Below are positions 7,236 through 13,245 of a stretch of DNA of 13,245 nt, piece by piece; the first letter of the stretch is position 1, and every line of letters starts with the position of its first letter. The notes below the pieces were generated by a model, which saw only the letters and a list, made by a program, of their open reading frames with translations, was not told the DNA's origin and ran no database searches. The position numbers and the translations under genes are program-made. This DNA comes from Agrocybe praecox. Lineage: Eukaryota; Basidiomycota; Agaricomycetes; Agaricales; Agrocybaceae. The stretch is from contig CAXHKQ010000163.1 in the NCBI GenBank assembly GCA_964017145.1, forward strand, positions 1 through 13,245, given 5' to 3'.

Positions 7236-8250
7236 CACTTCAATTATATTACTCTCCACAAGCACAAATTTAAAACCTAGAACAAAACACACACGATTTA
7301 CATACATCTTGGCGGTTAGTTGAATGGGACCAATCTGAGCGAGAGGCAAGAGCGCGCAAGCTTGTCCACCTAGCGTCGAGCGCAAGCAAAAAATCAGGCG
7401 ATCGTAGGCGTGTATATGTGTGTGTGGATGAGAATACAATTCTGTTCGATTCTGTGCGAAGATAATCGTGTGCGCGTGCGATTTTTTTCTTCAATCTTGA
7501 GCTTAAAACTAAAACTAGCCTTAAAAGTAGAAGATAACAACAGACATTCGACACAAAATACGTACACATATGATCACAGCAGATTTATCACAGAAATAAG
7601 ATAGGCATCCGGAAGCGTATCGAGTGGAGGCCAACAGCAGGTGGCCAGACGCAAAGCGCGAGGGCGCGCACAAGGTTCTGGGCGGCGGCGCACGCCATTT
7701 CTGGCGCCAGGAGCCACCGACGTAACGCCGAGCGCGGACGCCAACTCCGCATACGGGCAGCGTTATCGGACGCCACTCGGGCGACATCAGGACGCCACCA
7801 CCACCTCCGAGGCGCCACGGACGCCGATCAGCCGGGCGTCACCGCCGAACTGCGCCGGCGCACAACAACCAGCGCCGGCGCACGCAAACAGACGCGGTGC
7901 GCAAATACGGTGAGAGCGGACAAAAGCGGTACGGCCAGTTTCGGTACGAGCGAGGAAAGCAGGTGTGCGGAAGAGAAAGCGGACGTGAGGAGCAGGTGAA
8001 GCAGTTGGTGTGAGCAGAGCAAGGAAGAAGGTGCAAGTAGTGAGTAGGAAGTTAGTTTTTGGGCCCAAGTAAGAGAAGAAGAGGAGTGTAGGAGTGGAGG
8101 AAGTGTGGACGATGTAGAGGAGGAGCAGGAAGATTGGTGGGTGCGGCTGGCGAAGCGCACGAAGACGTAACTATAAGACAACACAAACACAAAACATACA
8201 TGCATATCACATTTATATCACAGTCGGGTTTTGGTTGTTCGGTTGCGCAC

Positions 8251-8256
8251 AATAAA
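8251..8256 (+). terminator. Poly(A) signal of the gypsy LTR
   Basis: AATAAA is followed within about 20-50 bases by TTGGTTTTGTTGTGTTTCGG, a G/T-rich stretch of the kind bound by CstF. The same signal is at 2905-2910 in the 5' LTR. This would place the R/U5 boundary near 8270. Confidence 0.5.
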
Positions 8257-8606
8257 GCGCTTTGGACCATTGGGTCGTCTATTTAGTTTCATTGGTTTTG
8301 TTGTGTTTCGGTGATGGTGCGTAGATAAGCGCACGAGGGGATTTTGGGTGTTGTGGTTCGCGGACTCGAGCGCGCGCTGCGTCGCGATGTCGCACGCGCA
8401 GTAGGGGAGAGCTGCCAGGTGTGGGCCATGTGTTGTTTAGTTAGTTTGCTCCTCAAATAATAAAATCCATGTGGTGCGACCCAAACCCACGCCCCATCCG
8501 GCGAGCTAGGCTGCATAGCAGCAGGAGCAGGGTCGCAACTACCACATCCACATGGATGATTTGTGGCGACTTACACACTGCTTCAAGCGGGGTGTGAGCT
8601 GCTACA

Positions 8607-9340
8607 GTGTAGTTGATAGAGGTTGTGGTGGGGCGGTGAAGTGAAGTGAGTGCGATTATTTGACGTTTTGAAGTGAAACGAAACGAGCACCTTTTTTGCC
8701 AAAAGTCATTAGCTTATTATTTATCTATGGCATTTATTTATTTATTCTGTGTTTGTCAAGTTACTCCAGTTGAATTTAATTTTGTATGCACACGTTTTTG
8801 AATTCGATTAAATTATGTAAGTTCATTCTGTTAATCTCAAATTCTAAAACCAATCTCGTTTCATTCATCCTGAAACTGTTCATCGACTCTAACTTAATTA
8901 GTTAACTTAAATCTTACCAAAAAACGAATTTTGCAAGTTTGCGATCATTTTTTGAGAGCTAGCTATAATAATATAAACATTCTAATGATGCAGTTTTGCT
9001 GAATAAACATCATACTATCATATTCACTAAAAATCACGTGACAAGAGAATGATCATAGGCTGATTACGCCTTTCGAAAAAAACGTCTTGCATGTTTTTTT
9101 ATCGGTGATTTCTCCATATAAAAACGGAGCGCAAACTTGGATAATTGTTTTTTTTTTTTGTAATTATTCTTACTCACGTTGCATATGATTTACCAGCACC
9201 ATCGTTGTTTAAGCACCGTCATCGATGATTGACCGTATTTATCCGTGTGTGTCCTGTGCTGTATTTTCAAACTCATATATCTGTTTGCCTGAGAATCTTG
9301 CCATCATTATAATTTTGTGCCACTCTGTTTTTTGTTGCAG
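8607..9340 (+). other. AT-rich non-coding DNA, probably intron of the downstream exon
   Basis: No convincing coding frame is present. It holds poly-T and TTTA-rich runs and ends in a pyrimidine-rich tract and TTGTTGCAG at 9332-9340, a good splice acceptor. The gypsy/BEL complex therefore probably sits in an intron or close upstream of this gene. The first bases, GTGT or GTGTA, should be the right copy of the gypsy target duplication. Confidence 0.6.
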
Positions 9341-9484
9341 GTGAAAGAAATCGCCACCGCCGTCACGAAGAGCACCGACGAGATCTTCACGCACACCACC
9401 AAGTCCCTGGACGACATGACCGAAACCGCCCGCAAGAGCATGGACGAGCTGAGCGCCACCGCCAAAGCGAAGCTGCGCATTTAG
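9341..9484 (+). CDS. Terminal exon of an unrecognised host gene, with three 11-residue repeats
   Basis: The exon follows the acceptor at 9332-9340 and reads in phase 0 to TAG at 9482-9484, giving 47 residues with strongly GC-biased third positions. Residues 9-41 are three 11-residue repeats of the form [TR]KSxD[DE]hxxxx (9-19, 20-30, 31-41; h is Ile, Met or Leu), followed by KAKLRI. An 11-residue period with alternating charged and hydrophobic positions is typical of 11/3 amphipathic helices, as in synucleins, perilipins, some apolipoproteins and LEA proteins. A lipid-surface or coiled helix is therefore possible, but I do not recognise the protein. Upstream exons lie left of the retrotransposons or were not detected. 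See the entry at 9483 for a possible frameshifted extension. Confidence 0.7.
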   Translation: MKEIATAVTKSTDEIFTHTTKSLDDMTETARKSMDELSATAKAKLRI

Positions 9485-9671
9485 CCTCGGCCGCGTCGCC
9501 AAGCCCGAAGACGAACAGGAGCAGCAGCAGCAGCATCGGCATGAATCACAGTCATCCGCACAGTCAGCAGATGCGACAACTGATGCTCAGACTGCTGGCA
9601 CTGATTGCACACAGGCGGATGACCACAGTCACATGGAATGGCGAGGCGGCCCCGGAGGAGGTGTATTTTAG
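9483..9671 (+). other. Second open frame after the stop: possible former or alternative C-terminus
   Basis: One base out of frame from the exon, 62 codons stay open from AGC at 9483 to TAG at 9669. The composition looks protein-like and acidic: KPEDEQEQQQQHRHES near the start, then many Ser, Ala, Asp and Thr, ending GGPGGGVF. Early codons keep the GC-rich third positions of the exon. The junction is at ATTTAG, a run of three T where gain of one base would turn Ile-Ser into Ile-stop. It may be a genuine frameshift, a sequencing error, an alternatively spliced end, or chance. Confidence 0.45.
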
Positions 9672-10025
9672 ATACAATCGACTACTTCTTCGATATTATG
9701 GTGACATGCCCCGAAATGCAAGAATATAGAAACACACACACACACTACACTGGAAAAAACACTCAAGCACACAAACATACACACCCAAACACACATACAC
9801 ACATGCAACTTACTGTTTAAATATAATAGATTATATTATTATGCTGTATATTTCCAATGTGATTTATATCAAATAGAAATGTAATTACTCAATTTAATCG
9901 CGTGTGTTTCGTGTTGTGAGATCGTGTGTAGTCGTCGTATATGGGACGATAGCGTAAATTGAGTAATATGAATTTGTTAAAAGTATTGGAATGGACATCT
10001 ATAATAAAATAACCAATACGAGTAT
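9485..10025 (+). other. 3' UTR of the host gene, including a CA-rich tract
   Basis: After the stop the sequence becomes AT-rich. A CA-rich microsatellite-like tract lies at about 9731-9804. AATAAA at 10003-10008 is a plausible poly(A) signal; a second AATAAA is at 10068-10073. The end is therefore approximate. Confidence 0.5.
10003..10008 (+). terminator. Poly(A) signal of the host gene
   Basis: AATAAA lies about 520 bp after the stop of the terminal exon, on the coding strand. The alternative signal at 10068-10073 would lengthen the UTR slightly. Confidence 0.45.
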
Positions 10026-10244
10026 TGCAAGCTACACTCGATGAGTAAATAATTTAGAATTGGTAAGAATAAAAAAGCTATATAGGAAAAACAAACAGAA
10101 AGCATTGAATTAGCTCGTTTTGGTTTTGGATTATACATTTTTGGCCAAGATAGAGCCGTTCAAATATCATCTGCATTATTGAAGAAAAAAAATTACTTAG
10201 TTGTCGAATTGAGGGCGATATTTTCAAATTATTGCGCACTGGTC

Positions 10245-10572
10245 ACACTGATATTTCATTCATCGCATTCATTTTCTATGTGGTTATTTACATTTTATTC
10301 GAAAGGCTCGGAAAATGTCATTACGATAAGCTGATTTCTTTTTTGCGGCATTTAATTGATAAACTAATAATGATGCTATTTTTTACAAAGAAAACGAACA
10401 AGATAAATTTATAAAAGGGGGAAAATATCGTGATTTTTTTCCAGGAAGTACCCAGTATCCGAAACTAACAAGGGCACCTTGCCAACTCGCCGACTCTGAT
10501 CTTGCTAAGATTTTCAGGGTCTGTAGAGCACAATTATTAGAGTGTAAGTTACTCTAGGCTTAGGTATCCAGT
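10245..10572 (+). repeat. Dispersed repeat, copy A
   Basis: Similar over its length to 11213-11586. Shared blocks include TTCTATGTxGTTATTT, AATAATGATGCTATTTTTTA, CCAGTATCCGAAA and TACTCTAGG. Relative to copy B it carries about 79 extra bases (around 10469-10547) that contain a small CAAGG/CCTTG hairpin. It lacks the inserted inverted-repeat element found in copy B. No coding potential was seen; the family is not recognised. Confidence 0.65.
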
Positions 10573-10589
10573 CGTTCTGGATTATACAT

Positions 10590-10645
10590 TATTATTTTAT
10601 TATACAGTATCGTACAGTACAGTATTATTTTATTATACAGTATCG
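10590..10645 (+). repeat. Pair of 23-bp direct repeats
   Basis: A 23-bp unit starting TATTATTTTATTATACAG occurs at 10590-10612 and 10623-10645, separated by TACAGTACAG. It appears to be a local duplication in AT-rich spacer. Confidence 0.8.
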
Positions 10646-11212
10646 GGACAAATAGGGAACTACATTTTTGATGAAGGCAAAATTTATTGTTGATCATATG
10701 TCTATGTCTCTTTCAGCCAGCAAAACAAAATTATATAATAGTACTGTCATTCATTCTCGGAATCAGGGGGATTGTCTTTATTGTAACTCGCGGTTTGATA
10801 TATATCCTAACATATCGTGGAGAATGCATTCAAAGTCTTATTAGCACTGATTTCCGATAGGTAGAAGGGCCGCTGGAGCCAAAACATGTCTTGAGAAATT
10901 GATATCTGGGGTCTGCCCTAGACGAAATTAAATTTGGCATGCGAGAGCTCTTTGCGGAGAGATTGCCGCAAAAACTAAAAAAAAACTCACAATCACGCAA
11001 TTCGACCAAAAAGACATAATCAATGATTTGGGCTATGAGTTGTGGTGTGGTCTCATCTATGCTTTTGTGCGTATTTGGCACTCAGCGACTATTTCCCAAT
11101 TGAAAATGGTAGCTCCAAGGAAAGAATAAGGCATCCTAAAGCGAGAAAAAAGATAATAGGTTAGCGACGAATACTTTTTGGTGATCGAGATGTTGCATGT
11201 CCGTTGATTTAA
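10646..11212 (+). other. AT-rich intergenic spacer
   Basis: No gene is supported on either strand. A small hairpin TTGCGG...CCGCAA lies near 10955-10976. The short frames present have no recognisable content. Confidence 0.5.
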
Positions 11213-11586
11213 GGCTATCACCATGTAGTATTATGTGTATTGCATTTTCATATTCTATGTTGTTATTTTCATCTTCTTCGAAATGCTCGAAGAATCCCCC
11301 TATGCTCAGAATTGTCAAACAATTATAAAGACTCGTTTTAAAAGGTGTATGTGTGTTACTCTTATATTTTGATCTTTATGTTGCTTGACAGTTCTGAGCA
11401 TAGGGGGGAATGTCATGATGAAGAGCTGATTCTGATTACTAATCGCGGAATTGAATTGATGAACAAATAATGATGCTATTTTTTACATAGAAATCGGAGA
11501 AATTTAAAAATGGGGAATATACCTAGATTTGTTCAGAAAGTAGCCAGTATCCGAAATCGAGCTACTCTAGGTTTGAATATCAAGTC
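11213..11586 (+). repeat. Dispersed repeat, copy B, interrupted by an inverted-repeat element
   Basis: This is the second copy of the repeat at 10245-10572, in the same orientation about 1 kb away. It is split at 11292-11411 by a 112-bp element plus its target duplication. With that element and one duplication copy removed, it aligns to copy A across the junction without a gap. Confidence 0.65.
11296..11407. mobile_element. 112-bp MITE-like element with 4-bp target duplication
   Basis: The ends are inverted repeats starting CCCCCTATGCTCAGAA and extending about 35 bp with a few mismatches (TGTCAA and ATAAAGA blocks also shared). GAAT flanks both sides (11292-11295 and 11408-11411). Copy A of the surrounding repeat has only one such site (AAAT, 10313-10316) in the aligned position, so insertion with a 4-bp duplication is directly supported. 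It has no coding capacity and would need a transposase in trans. The superfamily is not identified: C-rich ends recall piggyBac, but the duplication is not TTAA. Confidence 0.85.
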
Positions 11587-11784
11587 GAGAAAATGACTCA
11601 ACAATCGCCACACAATCCCCGGAAATCTAATCGCACTAGATATCCAAAATTGAAAATAGTATTATTACACCTGCTTCAAATCAAGTCAAGTTCTATTCAG
11701 CCAATCGAAACCCGTCGCTGCGTAGCGCCAATCAGAACACACTGTCCAAAGTCAACCGCTTCGCCTTTGTTTACTGACCATTTG

Positions 11785-11790
11785 TTTATT
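11785..11790 (-). terminator. Poly(A) signal of the MPDU1 gene
   Basis: AATAAA on the minus strand, about 93 bases after the MPDU1 stop codon. It gives a short 3' UTR. Confidence 0.6.
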
Positions 11791-11882
11791 TGAGCGTTCA
11801 ATTCATCGCCGCCATCACACAGCGCTCATCCTAACAGTCCGTTTCTCCATAAAACCCAATGCGATACGCATCTCGCCCATCC

Positions 11883-12805
11883 TTAATCCGCCTTTTTCGA
11901 CTTGGTCTTCGTCGTCCGCTTGGCCGCCACCGGCGCCGCCGCCGCCGCTGGCGCCACATCAGCCCTCTTCGCCTTCTTCCCAGCCCCACCAGCACCCGCA
12001 GCATTCCAATACCACAGCAGCTGCGCCACAATCACCGCATTCGCCGACGTCGACAGCACATACGTCAGAATCAGCATCGTATCGCCGGTCTCCTGCCACG
12101 ACGTGAAAATCCTCGCCAACGACCCAAAGAACAGCATGAAGCACGTCACCGCCGACAGCTGCCCAGTGCTGCCCGCGCGCCAATTAGTCGTAGCCTGGGC
12201 GCCCTTGCCGATCAGCAGAATCGGAATGTTCAGCACCTGCATTGAGCGCAGCACCGACAGCGGCGTCAGGCCGCCCATCAGCACGAAGCACAACGCCGCG
12301 TAGACGCCAAACAGGCCGCAGGCTCGCACCGTCGATCCGCCATAGTGCACAATCAGGCAGCCGATCAGCACCGTCTGCAGGGCGAGGAAGACGCCGTCGC
12401 CGTAGGCGCTGAACGGGAAACCGGACACGTAGCTGTAGCTGAGATTGAACGTGATGGCGAGCAGATCGATGAGCACGGCAAAGACGTTCAGGCCCTGGGC
12501 GGAGCGGTTGTTGAGGATCTTGGTGATTTGGGGCACCTTGACGAGCAGCGAGCCGCCGATGATGCCGTAGCCGAGGCCCTTGCTGAGGAGGGCGCGGGCG
12601 CAGTCGACTGCGAGGCGGGGAAGGAGGAAGCAAGAACGGGTGATGATGTAATTAAGGGTTTTCGGTTTGTGATTGCGTGTGATTGATAAGATGGCGATTT
12701 GCTGGCCGATGTCGCGTCGAACTTACCATTGAGCAGATTCAGCGTGGGCGCAATGCAGACGGGCGGAATCAGCGATTCGGCGACCTGCAGGATGAAGTCG
12801 GCCAT
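11883..12805 (-). CDS. MPDU1: MPDU1 family protein (mannose-P-dolichol utilisation defect 1), two exons
   Basis: Exon 1 (12805-12727) begins ATGGCC and ends at a GTAAGT donor; exon 2 (12607-11883) follows a CGCAG acceptor. Together they give 267 residues, close to the roughly 250 of the family. The core matches MPDU1 closely: LSKGLGYGIIGGSLLVK, the first PQ-loop motif VPQITKI with Pro52-Gln53, then RSAQGLN, and GSLARIFTSWQETGD at about 189-202 as the second loop, where Pro-Gln is not kept. About seven hydrophobic segments lie between residues 37 and 227. The Ala- and Lys-rich tail ends KKAD, a -KKXX ER-retrieval signal. MPDU1 is needed for use of dolichol-linked mannose and glucose in N-glycosylation and GPI-anchor synthesis in the ER; its exact mechanism is not settled. 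The gene looks intact. Confidence 0.93.
12608..12726 (-). other. Intron of the MPDU1 gene (119 bp)
   Basis: On the minus strand it starts GTAAGT and ends CCTCGCAG, after a pyrimidine-rich stretch (CTTCCTCCTTCCCCGCC). It splits a Val codon after its first base. Joining across it restores the conserved family sequence on both sides, which supports the boundaries. Confidence 0.9.
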
Positions 12806-13245
12806 CGTGGGGGGGTGGGAGTGAAAGCGGAGGAGGCGAATCGGGCCGGATTGGAGGTCGAAAAGCCGGTCTGGTCGGCAGAAGAAGAGACGCGTCGTAA
12901 ATAAATTCGATGTGTTAATCAATGCGAATGCGAACTCGCTGCTCGCTGCGGCATAAACACACATACACATACACAAACACACATACACACATACAACGAA
13001 CACGTCACTTGGAGCGAGGGGATGTTAGCTTGTAGAATAGAAATATTATTTAAAATTTAATAGGAAAGTTGAACGAATTTATTGACATTTTGATAATTCG
13101 GCGTTTTCTTCGAAAAAAATAAATATAAATTTTAAAATGTTGCAACCTTGATTGAACTATATTGGTGTGTTTTTGATGAAAACCAAATAATTTTAATATT
13201 TTTGACAATTAAAATTATAAAAATGCGTTATTTAGGAATTGAAAA
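12806..13245 (-). other. MPDU1 5' UTR and upstream region
   Basis: A GC-rich 5' UTR adjoins the start codon, followed upstream by a CA/TG microsatellite-like tract (about 12956-12995) and then AT-rich DNA to the window edge. The frame upstream of the MPDU1 ATG stays open for some distance, but the family N-terminus and the ATGGCC context favour 12805 as start. I see no clear TATA box and no other gene. Confidence 0.5.

Larger units (their letters stand above)
2058..8606 (+). mobile_element. Non-autonomous Ty3/gypsy (Osvaldo-like) LTR retrotransposon
   Basis: A 1203-bp direct repeat (2058-3260 and 7404-8606) brackets a 4.1-kb interval. The first copy is followed after four bases by TGGCGCCCAACG, a tRNA-Lys primer-binding site, which identifies the repeats as LTRs and not a segmental duplication. 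One ORF encodes Gag, retropepsin and a piece resembling the integrase C-terminus; no RT, RNase H or integrase core is present in any frame. I found no differences between the LTR copies by eye, so the insertion is recent and must have used enzymes from a relative. Long LTRs plus a tRNA-Lys primer fit the Osvaldo/Ulysses group; that placement is inference. The 5' LTR is cut at 2058 by the BEL/Pao element, and its first approximately 222 bp should lie left of the window. Confidence 0.9.
7182..8606 (+). repeat. Gypsy 3' LTR (about 1425 bp)
   Basis: The part 7404-8606 equals the 5' LTR copy. I extend the LTR upstream to about 7182-7184 because a purine-rich tract ends there, TG(TG)TAATGG gives a TG start (TGTA...TACA termini if it starts at 7184), and a TATA box follows about 45 bp later, as expected in U3. 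It ends GCTACA at 8606, after which host sequence GTGTAG begins. Poly(A) signals are at 8251-8256 and 8459-8464, the first followed by a G/T-rich stretch. Confidence 0.8.

Noticed and set aside
2058..8606. Segmental duplication instead of LTR pair
   Set aside because: The tRNA-Lys primer-binding site four bases after the first copy, the CA end, the Gag-protease ORF and the purine tract before the second copy all fit LTRs.
10232..10414. 60-codon ORF in repeat copy A
   Set aside because: It is hydrophobic and AT-rich with no preserved counterpart in copy B; the similarity between the copies is non-coding.
11296..11407. piggyBac-type MITE
   Set aside because: The ends are C-rich, but the target duplication is GAAT, confirmed by the empty site, not TTAA.
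11859..12690. Open frames antisense to or overlapping MPDU1
   Set aside because: They are other-frame readings of the GC-rich MPDU1 exons; only the minus-strand spliced frame matches a known family.

Overview
The window is nuclear DNA of an invertebrate animal, most likely an arthropod, though I hold that loosely. It has spliced genes with a short GT-AG intron, GC-rich coding exons in AT-rich spacer, AATAAA poly(A) signals, and two classes of LTR retrotransposon (BEL/Pao and Ty3/gypsy) typical of invertebrate genomes. Nothing looks prokaryotic.

Bases 1-8606 are a nested pair of LTR retrotransposons. The outer one (2058-8606, + strand) is a Ty3/gypsy element, probably Osvaldo-like. It has long LTRs with no difference seen over 1203 bp, a tRNA-Lys primer-binding site, a leader carrying four copies of a covarying hairpin, and one intact ORF of 617 codons. 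That ORF joins Gag and an aspartic protease to what looks like the C-terminal end of integrase. Reverse transcriptase, RNase H and the integrase core are absent, so the element can only have moved with enzymes supplied in trans. Its long 3' non-coding part holds diverged repeats, hairpins and a tRNA-Lys-like sequence ending in CCA. The inner element (1-2057, - strand, running off the left edge) is a BEL/Pao element with a 283-bp LTR, a perfect tRNA-Tyr primer-binding site and an open Gag-Pol reading frame. It appears to have landed inside the 5' LTR of the gypsy element, separating the gypsy TATA box and U3 from the rest of that LTR.

Bases 8607-about 10025 hold the 3' end of a host gene on the + strand: an AT-rich stretch that looks intronic, a splice acceptor, and a terminal exon encoding 47 residues built of three 11-residue repeats, then a 3' UTR. 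Directly after the stop codon a second frame stays open for 62 codons with protein-like composition, which suggests a one-base frameshift or an alternative C-terminus.

Bases 10030-11790 are AT-rich spacer. It contains two diverged copies of one dispersed repeat. The second copy is interrupted by a 112-bp terminal-inverted-repeat element with a 4-bp target duplication, and the first copy serves as the empty site. Bases 11883-12805 (- strand) are a complete two-exon gene for the MPDU1 family (mannose-P-dolichol utilisation defect 1, a PQ-loop ER membrane protein), followed by a poly(A) signal. The right edge is AT-rich upstream sequence with a CA microsatellite.
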